Source: Kushneria phosphatilytica (GTDB lineage Bacteria; Pseudomonadota; Gammaproteobacteria; Pseudomonadales; Halomonadaceae). From it: a stretch of DNA of 64,000 nucleotides. The notes beneath the pieces are model-generated. The model was not told where the DNA came from. It worked only from the letters and a program-made list of their open reading frames with translations, and made no database searches. Where the stretch lies: positions 3,224,001 to 3,288,000 of the forward strand of contig NZ_CP043420.1 in assembly GCF_008247605.1 (NCBI RefSeq), read 5' to 3'. Shown in pieces: positions 52,626 to 63,870 of this stretch. A program made the translations under genes and the position numbers. Within the stretch, counting starts at the first letter, position 1. Each line of letters starts with the position of its first letter.

Positions 52626-53711
52626 TCAGAGCGTACCGCGGGTTGCCGTGTAAATCGTATAGACCGAGCGGCTGGCGAGCATCAGCAATCGATTACGATG
52701 CTCACCTACGAAACAGAGATTGGCGCAGTGCTCAGGAAGCACAATGGCACCGAGTCGCTTGCCGTCAGTGTTGAAAACCACCACCCCGCTGTCATCTTCT
52801 CCCGAGCCGGCGGCACTGGCCCAGAGATTGCCATGGATGTCACAGGCGATGCCGTCGTGCGTCACCGATTTGGCTGTCACGAAGGTGCGTCGGTTCTGCA
52901 GCCGTTTGCCGCCATCGGCGACATCCCAGCAGTAGATGCGTGAGGTGTAGCTGTCGGTGCTTTGCGTATCGCAGGCATATAAACGCTGATGATCGGCGGT
53001 TAACGCCACCCCATTGGGGCGCTCCAGGGTTTCGTCGAGCACGATCGGTGCCTGGAGCGAGTCATCGATATAGTAGATTCGGGTCGGCAGCGACAGTTCG
53101 CGTTCCAACCCTTCATAATCAACCCGGGCGCCATAGCCGGGATCAGTGAAGATGATACCGCCACCGGGCAGGGTCACCAGATCATTGGGGGCATTCAGCG
53201 GTTTGCCATCCACATGACTGACCAGCGTGGTCACGCTGCCATCCCACTCATAACGCACGACTTGCGGCGGGTAGTGTTCGCAGCTGACCTGGCGGCCGTG
53301 GTCGTCGAATTCGTTGCCGTTGGAATAGCCCACTTGCTCACGCAGCAGGCTGACATCGCCGGTAACTTCATCCCAGCGCATCTGGCGCTGGCGAGGGATA
53401 TCGCTGAATACCGCATAACGCCCTACCGCATTCCAGGCAGGGCCTTCCAGCCATAGCCCTCCCGTATAGTGACGTTGTAGCGGCGTATTGCCGATAAACA
53501 ACTGCTTGAAGGCAGGATCATCGATACGCCATGCAGGGTCCGGATACCCCCGTGGACGATTGAAGGCATCCTTTGAAGTATCGGCCAACGCCATGCCCGG
53601 CAGCGCCGATACCGCCAGCGCCGTAGCGCCTCCTGACAGAAAGCCGCGCCGTGACAGACCCGTCCGCTCGGTCGCGATGTGCTCATCCCTGTCCTGCTGT
53701 TGATCCGCCAT
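52626..53711 (-). CDS. SMP-30/gluconolactonase family protein with Tat signal
   Basis: 361 aa. Twin-arginine signal LSRRGFLSGG, then hydrophobic ATALAVSALPGMALA; likely cleaved after ALA near residue 43. Beta-propeller blocks: GPAWNAVGRYAVFSDIP, NGNEFDDHGRQVSCEH, APNDLVTLPGGGIIFTDPGYG and RPNGVALTADHQRLYACDT. Probable periplasmic metal-dependent lactonase. GGAGGGA about 8 nt before ATG 53711. Sugar-lactone substrate not determined. Confidence 0.88.
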   Translation of the reverse strand: MADQQQDRDEHIATERTGLSRRGFLSGGATALAVSALPGMALADTSKDAFNRPRGYPDPAWRIDDPAFKQLFIGNTPLQRHYTGGLWLEGPAWNAVGRYAVFSDIPRQRQMRWDEVTGDVSLLREQVGYSNGNEFDDHGRQVSCEHYPPQVVRYEWDGSVTTLVSHVDGKPLNAPNDLVTLPGGGIIFTDPGYGARVDYEGLERELSLPTRIYYIDDSLQAPIVLDETLERPNGVALTADHQRLYACDTQSTDSYTSRIYCWDVADGGKRLQNRRTFVTAKSVTHDGIACDIHGNLWASAAGSGEDDSGVVVFNTDGKRLGAIVLPEHCANLCFVGEHRNRLLMLASRSVYTIYTATRGTL

Positions 53712-53914
53712 ACTGGCTCCCTCCTTTGATTACCCCCTGCCGATATGGCAGCGACGTCACGCCCACCGTACGACGAATGGCGCCGAATAGCCTGAAGACA
53801 CGACCAAGGTGCAATACGGCCATTGCCTGAAGAGAAGGAAGAAGGGAGGCAGACCATGGCAGTGGCGACGACTCAACCGATATCGACACTGCCGGGACCG
53901 AAATCCGTCAGGAC

Positions 53915-54175
53915 CTAGGCAGCGTGACCAAGGGCCATATGCCGCAACGGGCATGGCTGATGGTTGAGCGGGCACCAGGGGAAGGGTTGGCTCAGCATCG
54001 CATCCCGGATGGAGAGGATGCGTGCCCGCTGACTGCCGGTCGAGGGGTCGAGCAGCTGATGAGGGCGACCATTGAGTGTCACCATGACCGGCTCGGCGAA
54101 TACCACGGCATCATTATCGAGATCATTGCGACGAACGTTCTCAAAGCCGAAACGAAGCTGGGCTGCATGGTGCAT
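53915..54175 (-). CDS. Hypothetical 86-aa protein
   Basis: 86 aa, rich in His, Arg and Asn: QLRFGFENVRRNDLDNDA then VMVTLNGRPHQLLDPSTG. GGGAGAG lies about 5 nt before ATG 54175; a longer frame starts at 54352 but the extra part crosses an AT-rich promoter-like stretch. I do not recognise the family. The FENVRRND and RPHQLLDP blocks look conserved rather than random, which supports a real gene. Confidence 0.55.
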   Translation of the reverse strand: MHHAAQLRFGFENVRRNDLDNDAVVFAEPVMVTLNGRPHQLLDPSTGSQRARILSIRDAMLSQPFPWCPLNHQPCPLRHMALGHAA

Positions 54176-54355
54176 GGTGGCTCTCCCGCGCTCGAAAAAA
54201 AGGGCGCATCCGATGATATGCCACTCATTATCCCTGATGTGCAGGAAAACGCCAATACCCCGCATTTTTACGCGCTTTGAGCGATGATCGATACCAAATG
54301 ATAATTTTTCCCGTTTGAAATCGACTCCTGCCCTTGTGGTGGCAGCCACCACGCC

Positions 54356-54967
54356 TCAGCCACTGCCGGTCCACCAGCCGAAGAGCTTGTAGAGCAGATA
54401 CGCGGCCACCAGAACCACCAGCACGAGCTTCATCACGCGTTCGTGACGGCGCCAGATCTCACGAGCGCGATCGCCGGCGAAGCGAACCAGCAGCGCCAGA
54501 CCAAAATATCGCACGCTACGCGCCAGCAGCGAGGCCAGTACAAACAACACGAAGGAGTAACCGGTACTGCCGGCAACCAGCATGGCTATCTGAAAGGGAA
54601 TCGGAATGATGGCGATCGACAGCACGGCAACAAACCCATTGTCGCTGAAGCGCTGGTCGAACTGATCGAAGGCGGCCTGGCCACCGAACAGTTGAATCAG
54701 CTGGTCACCAAACTGATTCATTGCCCAGGCCCCCAGTGCATAACCGATGCAGGCTGCCGTCAGATTACCCAGCAGTGCCACCAGTGCCAGTCGCCACAGC
54801 TTCTTCGGACGAGCCACCATCCAGGGTAACAGAATGGTTTCGATCGGGATCGGCACGATCAGCGTCTCCATGATCGATGCCAGAAAGAGCCCCCAGTACG
54901 CGCGGGGGTCATCCATCCATTGACTCAGGCGCTGCCCGAGCCGTTGCTGCCAGTGCTGCCAATCCAT
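54356..54967 (-). CDS. YqaA/DedA-type membrane protein (VTT domain)
   Basis: 203 aa. Membrane segments with ETLIVPIPIETILLPWM, a GNLTAACIGYALG re-entrant-type stretch and IIPIPFQIAMLVAGSTG, as in the YqaA/VTT group linked to lipid scrambling and membrane homeostasis. The arginine in LLARSVRYFG is the conserved one of the family. Substrate lipid unknown. Confidence 0.85.
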   Translation of the reverse strand: MDWQHWQQRLGQRLSQWMDDPRAYWGLFLASIMETLIVPIPIETILLPWMVARPKKLWRLALVALLGNLTAACIGYALGAWAMNQFGDQLIQLFGGQAAFDQFDQRFSDNGFVAVLSIAIIPIPFQIAMLVAGSTGYSFVLFVLASLLARSVRYFGLALLVRFAGDRAREIWRRHERVMKLVLVVLVAAYLLYKLFGWWTGSG

Positions 54968-55047
54968 GCGTGTCTGCCTGTTCGATTGCGAGTCCTCAGC
55001 ATGGAAAAGAGTGCCCGATTTCTACAGTCCCAGCCTGTCATGAAAAT

Positions 55048-55072
55048 AAAAAAAACCTCCTGTAGAAGGAGG
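55048..55072 (-). terminator. Rho-independent terminator of the 124-aa gene
   Basis: Stem CCTCCT/AGGAGG (55056-55061, 55067-55072), 5-nt loop, followed on the minus strand by eight T. It lies 22 nt past the stop of the gene at 55094. Confidence 0.85.
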
Positions 55073-55093
55073 CGATGGCATGGCTGAGCGCGC

Positions 55094-55468
55094 TTATTGA
55101 TCACCGTCGTGATCAGCCTGTCCGTTACTGTCATGCTGGTCCGCATCCTGCTGTCGGACCCAATCCTCCAGACCGCCATCCGCGTGCCCGGTGTTATCGT
55201 GATGACGGCTGTCAGGCTGTGGCGTGGCTTCCCTCTCTCCGGGCCCGGTATCACTGGACCCGGGATGGGCTTGACTGTTATCGCCTCGCAGCTCGTTGGA
55301 CATGCTGCGCTGGTCCCGTTGCTGTCGGGTCGGCGGGATGTTCTGCGGCAGTTCGCGGCGCTCCTGCGCCTGTGGGGTGTCCGTATCTGTCTGCGAAGCG
55401 GTTGCCAGCGTCGGCACGACCACCAGGGACAGCACCAGGGGCATCATCCTCCATGCAAACCGTTTCAT
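55094..55468 (-). CDS. Exported low-complexity protein, hypothetical
   Basis: 124 aa. Signal peptide MKRFAWRMMPLVLSLVVVPTLATA; the mature part is hydrophilic, rich in Asp, Gln, His and Pro (SRHHDNTGHADGG, QDADQHDSNGQADHDG) and probably disordered. His/Asp density could bind metal ions. AGGAG 6 nt before ATG 55468. No domain recognised. Confidence 0.6.
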   Translation of the reverse strand: MKRFAWRMMPLVLSLVVVPTLATASQTDTDTPQAQERRELPQNIPPTRQQRDQRSMSNELRGDNSQAHPGSSDTGPGEREATPQPDSRHHDNTGHADGGLEDWVRQQDADQHDSNGQADHDGDQ

Positions 55469-55584
55469 GAGCGCTCCTGACATAGGGGTATACCATCACG
55501 CTAGTGTGCCTGAGCGCTTCGAACCAGATCGCCCATCGTCTCATGTCGGCATTGGGCGACAGAGCGGGACTGCCTGCCCTCCCT

Positions 55585-57039
55585 TCAACGACCATTGGCA
55601 GCCTGCATGAAGTCAACGGCTCGCTCATCAGCCGCTCGGGTCAGCAGGCTCACGCCCACAAAGAGCACACCCGAAAGCCCGATACCCCAGATCCCCGGCG
55701 GTAATCCCAGTGGATGAAAGCCGCTGAACTGACTGACAAGTACGGCCCCACCGGCACCGAGAATGCTGATCAGCGCTCCGGCCGCGGTACCCCGGCGCCA
55801 GAAAAAGGCACCGATGATGGCCGGCACGATCACCACCAGCCCGGCCGAGGCCGCCACCGACAGCACCGCAATCAGATCGAGCTGCAGTTCGGCAAAGGCC
55901 AGCGCCAGCAATGCAATCAGCGGGATCACCCAGACCCCGCACCGTAGCTGCGCGCGTTCGCTTACTGACGGTCGCGCTCGGGCATACACGTCCCGGGCGA
56001 TCATCGAAGAGAGGGTGAGCATGATCGAATCGATGGTCGATACTGCCGCCGCCAGAATGCCCACCATCACGATCACACCCAATAGCGGCGGCACATGGGT
56101 GGAGGCAAGCAGAGTGGGTGTAGCCAGATCGGCCTTGGCGAGACCGGGAAAGGCGACCAGCGCCGAGAAGCCCCATAGCACCGACACCAGGGTATAGATG
56201 AGACCGAACACCATGAAACCCAGCAGCATGCGGCGCATCGCGCCCAGTGAGGCCGGCATGAACAGACGCTGACTGACCTGCGGATTGGAGAGCGAGAAGA
56301 AAAACCACGGAATGGTCAGCCCGAGAAAGGTCGTCAGACTGAATAGACCGCTACCCGGCACACTCAATGCCTGTGGATGTTCGCTTGCCAGGGTGTTGAA
56401 CAGCGCCCCGAAACCGCCCAGACCATGGACCACCAGCAGCGCCACCAAAGTGGAGGCAACAATCATGAACAGCGCCTGCAGGGCATCGGTCCACATCACC
56501 GAGCGGATACCCGAGATCCAGCTGAACACCAGCGCCAGCAGGGTGGCCACGATGACACCGGTGGTAAACGAAATCGCCCCACCACTCATGCCGGAGAGCA
56601 GATACCCGACACCGGCGAGCTGAACTGCCGCATAGGGGATCAGAAACAGGCAGCTGGTCAGCGCCACGACCACGGCCACGACACTGCTCGCATAGCGGTG
56701 ACCGAGCATCTCGCTGGGGGTAATGAAACCGAAGCGGCGCCCGACCGTCCAGAAGCGTGGCCCGAAGATGGCCACCAGCGAGACGCCAGCGAAGTAGACG
56801 ATCTCGAAGCCGAATGCCCCGACACCGCCGGCGTAGGTCAGCCCGGCCAGCCCCACCATCATGAAGGCACTGTAGGTGGTGGCACTATAGCTGAGTGCTG
56901 ACACAAACCCGCCCATACGGCGATTACCGAGAAAATAGCCACTCATGTCCCGGGCCGTGCCCGAACGAGAGCGCCAGGCAGTGATCAATGCGGCCAGCAG
57001 ATAGACCGCGATAGCCGCCCAGATCAGCAGTTCACTCAT
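55585..57039 (-). CDS. Sodium:solute symporter (SSS family)
   Basis: 484 aa, about 13 membrane segments. SSS core: SGYFLGNRRMGGFVSALSYS, GFEIVYFAGVSLVAIFGPRFW, GISGIRSVMWTDALQ-type block and VSTIDSIMLTLSSMIARDVYAR. The sodium motif lies in the DSIMLTLSSM helix. Substrate may be a carboxylate, amino acid or pantothenate-like compound. Start overlaps the DUF3311 gene by 8 nt, the usual pairing for this subgroup. Confidence 0.9.
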   Translation of the reverse strand: MSELLIWAAIAVYLLAALITAWRSRSGTARDMSGYFLGNRRMGGFVSALSYSATTYSAFMMVGLAGLTYAGGVGAFGFEIVYFAGVSLVAIFGPRFWTVGRRFGFITPSEMLGHRYASSVVAVVVALTSCLFLIPYAAVQLAGVGYLLSGMSGGAISFTTGVIVATLLALVFSWISGIRSVMWTDALQALFMIVASTLVALLVVHGLGGFGALFNTLASEHPQALSVPGSGLFSLTTFLGLTIPWFFFSLSNPQVSQRLFMPASLGAMRRMLLGFMVFGLIYTLVSVLWGFSALVAFPGLAKADLATPTLLASTHVPPLLGVIVMVGILAAAVSTIDSIMLTLSSMIARDVYARARPSVSERAQLRCGVWVIPLIALLALAFAELQLDLIAVLSVAASAGLVVIVPAIIGAFFWRRGTAAGALISILGAGGAVLVSQFSGFHPLGLPPGIWGIGLSGVLFVGVSLLTRAADERAVDFMQAANGR

Positions 57040-57229
57040 CCTTGCTCTCCCACCCGGTCAGAAAACGCCGGGTCACCAGCGCATTGATGATGATCACCAG
57101 CACACCAATAACCGCCCATGCCAGAAAGCTGCCATACCAGGCCTGGACGTGGCGTAACGGCCCAAACGGGAGCAGATAGCAAAGCGCCACCAGCACCCAG
57201 ACGAGATGTATCCAGCGACTTGTTCTCAT
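57032..57229 (-). CDS. DUF3311 small membrane protein
   Basis: 65 aa, two membrane segments (LVWVLVALCYLLPF and LAWAVIGVLVIIINALVTRRFL). DUF3311 proteins are paired with SSS transporters and are thought to be accessory subunits. GGGAG 7 nt before ATG 57229; overlapping stop shows co-translation. Confidence 0.82.
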   Translation of the reverse strand: MRTSRWIHLVWVLVALCYLLPFGPLRHVQAWYGSFLAWAVIGVLVIIINALVTRRFLTGWESKDE

Positions 57230-57367
57230 TGCGGGCTCCCTGGCCCACACATCGGGCCCCTCGACAGAGCCGCCAGCATAGCGCAACGGACTTATGTTCG
57301 AAATAAGCAAAAGTGGCATTTTATCCTGCCTGTTCACTTCCGCCTCTCGCCGCCATACAGGACATGA

Positions 57368-59758
<2,391 letters not shown>

Positions 59759-59785
59759 ACCGGACTCGATTGACCGGGAACAGCA

Positions 59786-59813
59786 AACGGGCGCCAACAG
59801 GCGCCCGTTTTTT
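59786..59813 (+). terminator. Rho-independent terminator of icd
   Basis: Perfect 10-bp stem AACGGGCGCC/GGCGCCCGTT (59786-59795, 59800-59809), loop AACA, T-run after. Confidence 0.93.
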
Positions 59814-59870
59814 CTGCCTGCTATCGTTAACGACAGGAAGCATCGTTACGATTAAAAGAGGAGTTTTCCG

Positions 59871-60278
59871 ATGCCAGTCCTGAAAGGCGTCGATCATATC
59901 CATGTTTTCGTGACCGACCGCCATGCTGCCGAGGCCTGGCACCACCGGGTACTTGGCATGACCCGCATTGAGTCGCTGGCTTTCTGGGCCGCAGATCCAC
60001 AAGGCCCGCTGATGATCGCCGATGCATCGCAAAGCGTGTGTCTGTCACTTTTTGAGCGCCCGGCCCAACCCTGTCGGTCAACGCTGGCAATGAGGGTTTC
60101 CGGTGAGGCATTCCGCCAGTGGCGGGCTCATCTCGGTGAACAGCTGGCCACCCCACCAGGGCTGGAAGATCATGAGGTCGCCTGGTCGCTCTATTTCAAA
60201 GACCCTGATGGCAATCCCTTTGAAATCACCACCTACGAGTACGCCATGCTGGTCGACGAACTGCACGCTGCAGCATAG
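59871..60278 (+). CDS. VOC-family (glyoxalase-like) protein
   Basis: 135 aa, two beta-alpha-beta-beta-beta modules. Putative metal residues: H in VDHIHVFV and E in NPFEITTYEY, with DPDGNP as in glyoxalase/bleomycin-resistance/dioxygenase proteins. The substrate cannot be told. AAAGAGGAG upstream of ATG 59871. Confidence 0.85.
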   Translation: MPVLKGVDHIHVFVTDRHAAEAWHHRVLGMTRIESLAFWAADPQGPLMIADASQSVCLSLFERPAQPCRSTLAMRVSGEAFRQWRAHLGEQLATPPGLEDHEVAWSLYFKDPDGNPFEITTYEYAMLVDELHAAA

Positions 60279-60356
60279 GCCGGCCCTCTTCCATGGAAGC
60301 CCCACCCTCGGCGGGTGTGTTACAACCATCAGTCATGATGGCCTGTAATGTACCGA

Positions 60357-60896
60357 CTATCGGCTCAGCTCCACTTCGACCGTACTGTCCTTGCGTACCC
60401 TGACCTGCTTGAGAATGAAAGGGCTGCGTCCCCCACCCGGTAGCGCTACCGTACCGGCGACATAAAACACGCCGGCCGGAATACCGCTGGCGCTGAAATA
60501 GCCGCGGCTGTCGGTGGTTGTCGTATGGGTATAGGCACGGGCTCGTGGATCGGCAGGCTCGACCCGCTTGCCGGCCAGTGCCTGGCTTGCGGCTTCAGCA
60601 GAATATTCAGTGACCGGGGCGATCGATACCTGCTCATGATCGCCGTATACGGTGCCCCCCTCGGGACGCTGGTAGAACAGTCGCCCTTTCACTGTCGCGA
60701 TACCGCTTTTCGGCAGCGCCGCATAGGTTTGTGCCGGAAACGGCACCTGGCGCCTGACGACCGGGCCGGTGGATTTCTCCGTGCCCGGCAACCACTCGCT
60801 GATCTGACGCTGCACGCTCTGACAGCCCGACAGTGCCAGCAGCAGCGCCACAGTGACCACGACCTTGCCGGTTCGCCGGTTGTTCCCTGCTCCCAT
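60357..60896 (-). CDS. Outer-membrane-type lipoprotein, hypothetical
   Basis: 179 aa. Lipobox LALSGC with C at about residue 26 after a basic start and hydrophobic VVVTVALLL; Gln follows Cys, favouring outer-membrane sorting. The mature domain has a carboxypeptidase-regulatory-like beta pattern (TTDSRGYFSASGIPAGVFYVAGTV). AGGAG about 8 nt before ATG 60896; a longer frame to 60920 is less likely. Confidence 0.75.
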   Translation of the reverse strand: MGAGNNRRTGKVVVTVALLLALSGCQSVQRQISEWLPGTEKSTGPVVRRQVPFPAQTYAALPKSGIATVKGRLFYQRPEGGTVYGDHEQVSIAPVTEYSAEAASQALAGKRVEPADPRARAYTHTTTTDSRGYFSASGIPAGVFYVAGTVALPGGGRSPFILKQVRVRKDSTVEVELSR

Positions 60897-61073
60897 GCCC
60901 CGCTCCTCCCCGATGATCATGCTCGACGCCCGGTCAGCGTTATACCGTGTTTTCTCAGCTTGCGCACCGCACCCTCCGGAAGCTGTTAATATTATTGAGG
61001 TGTCCTGCTCCAGGCATGCTGCCCCTCAGTACCATGGCGGTCAGCCCCCGGAGACCGCCCCCCTCTGCTGCAC

Positions 61074-61991
61074 ATGGGAGCCCTCGTGCCGCTTCGCGAT
61101 TTCTATCTGGTCCTGACCGTCATCCTGATCTGGGCGTTCAATAACATCATGATCAAGCTGGGTCTGGCCGAGATGCCGCCACTTTTGATGACCACTCTGC
61201 GCTTTGCGCTGGTGGCGATGCTGATCGTGCCGTTCACAAGAATCACGCACGTGCAGCTGCCACTGGTGCTGAAGCTGGCCGCCAGCTTCGGTCTGATGCA
61301 TTTCGGGTTTCTGTTCATCGGGCTCAACTATGCCGAAGCAGGCACCGGGGCGCTGCTGGTGCAGCTGGGCACGCCCTTTGCCACCATTCTGGCCGCCATT
61401 TTCCTGAAGGAGCGCCTGCGGCTGAAGCCGGTCATCGGTATGCTGGTCTCCTTTTCCGGTGTCGTGGTGCTGGCCGGTGGGCCTACCCTGCCCGGTCCGC
61501 TGGCGCTGACACTACTGCTGCTGAGTGCGCTGGGCTGGGCCATTACCAATCTGCTGGTCAAGACCGGTCCGGAGATCGAGCCGCTGACCATGGCCGGCTG
61601 GCTGTCGATGTTTGCCATCCCGCTGGTCGGCACAGGCTCGCTATTGTTTGAACAGCAACAGTGGACAGCCATGATGCAGGCCGGATGGCGGGGCTGGGGC
61701 GCGGTCATCTACAGCGCCGTGATGTCATCGATCATCGCCTACGGGCTATGGAATACCCTGCTGCGACGACATTCGGTGGCACGCCTCATTCCGCTGTCGC
61801 TTCTGACCCCATTGGTAGTGGTGCTGCTGGGCGTGCTGATGCTCGGCGAGAGCATGGCACTCAACAAGCTCATTGGCGGAGCGCTCGTGGTTGGCGGCAT
61901 CGCTATTATCAACGTGCGACGGCTCAGGAAACCACCCGTTGGGGCGGCGCCCGAGGATAACGCACCCACCCGTCTACCAGAGCAGAAATGA
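61074..61991 (+). CDS. DMT-family transporter (two EamA domains)
   Basis: 305 aa, ten membrane segments in two EamA repeats; WAFNNIMIKLGLAEMPPLLM opens the first and the second ends with LGVLMLGESMALNKLIGGALVVGGI. Typical of amino-acid/metabolite exporters such as EamA (O-acetylserine, cysteine). Start ATG 61074; a GTG four codons later is possible. Confidence 0.87.
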   Translation: MGALVPLRDFYLVLTVILIWAFNNIMIKLGLAEMPPLLMTTLRFALVAMLIVPFTRITHVQLPLVLKLAASFGLMHFGFLFIGLNYAEAGTGALLVQLGTPFATILAAIFLKERLRLKPVIGMLVSFSGVVVLAGGPTLPGPLALTLLLLSALGWAITNLLVKTGPEIEPLTMAGWLSMFAIPLVGTGSLLFEQQQWTAMMQAGWRGWGAVIYSAVMSSIIAYGLWNTLLRRHSVARLIPLSLLTPLVVVLLGVLMLGESMALNKLIGGALVVGGIAIINVRRLRKPPVGAAPEDNAPTRLPEQK

Positions 61992-62135
61992 TCCTGTCAC
62001 CGGGGCCTGGCCGTCTCCTGCTCAAGTAAAGCAGAGGTGAGACCAGGATTGATGTCACTCGCTGGCCCGATTGAGAAGGGACCGGCGCCCGGGTGCCGCG
62101 TGCCCTGGCGCTTCACATCCTGACAGAACAGGGTT

Positions 62136-62160
62136 AGACTTTGGTCTATATCGACCAAGG
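62136..62160. promoter_or_regulatory. Operator-like inverted repeat upstream of 150-aa gene
   Basis: TTGGTC (62141-62146) and GACCAA (62153-62158) separated by 6 nt, a perfect inverted repeat inside AGACTTTGGTCTATATCG. Similar sequences lie upstream of eltD, dctP and fbaB. Some 40-60 nt before the start codon, thus near the promoter. Confidence 0.5.
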
Positions 62161-62195
62161 TCGTAGATGGCGTTCCCGTCAGGAGATCCCCCCTC

Positions 62196-62648
62196 ATGTC
62201 ACTGGCCACTTTCATGCCCCGGCTGTCGCGTTATACGGCGACGCTGCTCTCTTCGTTCACCGACACACCCACCGAACGCCCGCAAGTGGCACCGGCACCG
62301 CGTCGGACAGAGGCCCTCAGATATCAGGCCGTGCGCTCCGGTGGTCACTGCCTGTGTCTGGCCGAATTCAGTGACCCGGCAACGCCTCCCCTGCCGCTGT
62401 CCCTGCGCGATGACCTGCTTGATGATGCCTCTATTGCCAGCGATGCCGAACGCTTCGCCGTCACCTGGCTTGCGCATTATTTCGGCGATGATGAGCGAGC
62501 TCGTGAGCACAGCACTCACCTGGCCGATGTCATCGACCATCGACTCGCAGCCGGCGGCTTCATGACGCTTTATACCAGCGAGCTGAGTCATCTGATCAGT
62601 AGCGAACACGCCGGTCATCAGCCCAGCTGGGGCGCCTATCGTCTGTAA
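62196..62648 (+). CDS. Hypothetical 150-aa protein
   Basis: 150 aa, no signal peptide or membrane segment. Contains RYQAVRSGGHCLCLAEF, a Pro-rich loop, and helical SDAERFAVTWLAHYFGDDE. No family recognised. GGAGA lies about 12 nt before ATG 62196; an overlapping frame starting at 62167 is rejected because its composition is unlike a gene. Confidence 0.6.
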   Translation: MSLATFMPRLSRYTATLLSSFTDTPTERPQVAPAPRRTEALRYQAVRSGGHCLCLAEFSDPATPPLPLSLRDDLLDDASIASDAERFAVTWLAHYFGDDERAREHSTHLADVIDHRLAAGGFMTLYTSELSHLISSEHAGHQPSWGAYRL

Positions 62649-62720
62649 TCCGATTCACCACTGGTAACCCCGACGCTTCCGAGATACTGTATAAAAGAAC
62701 AGTAAATCGGGAGCATTTTC

Positions 62721-63782
62721 ATGTGCGCCTCACCTATTCGCGGCCGTGGCGCCAGCCATAATCCACATCACCGTTTCGAGCAGATTCAGGTGGAGGCCGT
62801 GGACGACGGCTGGTGGCAGGACGACACCGAACCCACGCATGCCACCGAGGTACGGCTTGAGCAGAGCCGTTCGGCGATCTCGCGCAACAACTCGCCGGAT
62901 ATGCCCTTCGAGCGCTCGCTCAACCCCTATCGTGGCTGCGAACATGGCTGTATCTACTGCTTTGCCCGTCCGTCTCATGCCTGGTGGGATCTCTCCCCCG
63001 GACTCGATTTCGAAACCCGACTGATTGCACGGACCAATCTTGTCGAACAGCTCACCCGAGAGTTGCAGCATCCGGGCTACCAGTGCCAGCCGATCTGTAT
63101 CGGCGCCAATACCGATCCCTATCAACCCATCGAGCGCGAACATCGTCTCACCCGTGGCGCGCTGGAAGTACTGCTCACCCATCGTCATCCGGCCACCGTC
63201 ACGACCCGCAGCACGTTGATACTGCGCGATCTTGATCTGCTCACCCGCCTGGCCGAGCAGCGTCTGGTACGCGTCTTTATCAGCTTCACGACCCTGGATC
63301 GCGAGCTCAAGCGCATCATGGAGCCCCGAGCGGCTTCACCGCAGGGCAGGCTGCGTATCATCAAAACGCTCAACGAGCATGGGGTTCCGGTCGGAATCAT
63401 CACTGCACCGATGATTCCGATGATCAACGACATGGAGCTGGAAAGGCTGCTCGAAGCCGGCTGCAATGCCGGCGCCACCAGCGCCGGTTACACTTTCCTG
63501 CGCCTGCCTCATGAAGTTCGACCACTGTTCGAACACTGGCTCTCGGAGCACTTCCCCGAGCGGGCCGAGCATGTCATGAGCCTGATTCGTCAGTCGCGGG
63601 GCGGGCGTGACTACGATAGCCGTTTCGGCCATCGCCTGCGGGGAGAAGGGCCGTTTGCCGAGCTGCTGGCGCAACGTTTTCGCCTCGCCATTCGAAGGCT
63701 GGGGCTCAACCGACGTCGCCAGGAACATGCGCTGGACTGCTCGCAGTTCAGCCCCCCGGGCCAGCAGATCGATCTGTTCTGA
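62721..63782 (+). CDS. PA0069-family radical SAM protein (SplB-like)
   Basis: 353 aa. Cluster motif CEHGCIYC (CX3CX2C) at about residues 74-81 in YRGCEHGCIYCFARPSHAWW, then ICIGANTDPYQPIER and TRSTLILRDLDLL, shared with spore photoproduct lyase-like proteins. Members occur widely in proteobacteria with unknown reaction. Contains the C-terminal FSPPGQQIDLF tail typical of the group. Confidence 0.88.
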   Translation: MCASPIRGRGASHNPHHRFEQIQVEAVDDGWWQDDTEPTHATEVRLEQSRSAISRNNSPDMPFERSLNPYRGCEHGCIYCFARPSHAWWDLSPGLDFETRLIARTNLVEQLTRELQHPGYQCQPICIGANTDPYQPIEREHRLTRGALEVLLTHRHPATVTTRSTLILRDLDLLTRLAEQRLVRVFISFTTLDRELKRIMEPRAASPQGRLRIIKTLNEHGVPVGIITAPMIPMINDMELERLLEAGCNAGATSAGYTFLRLPHEVRPLFEHWLSEHFPERAEHVMSLIRQSRGGRDYDSRFGHRLRGEGPFAELLAQRFRLAIRRLGLNRRRQEHALDCSQFSPPGQQIDLF

Positions 63783-63870
63783 AATACCTTCGGATTTCTT
63801 GTGCCCAGGCACACCAGTACCCGACATGAGATACACTGTCGCCCTCCCGCTGGGCTCTCAGGGAGCGGGA

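Noticed and set aside
63845..63870. Terminator hairpin between the radical SAM gene and the GGDEF gene
   Set aside because: Stem of about 7 bp with a long loop and no T-run on either strand.
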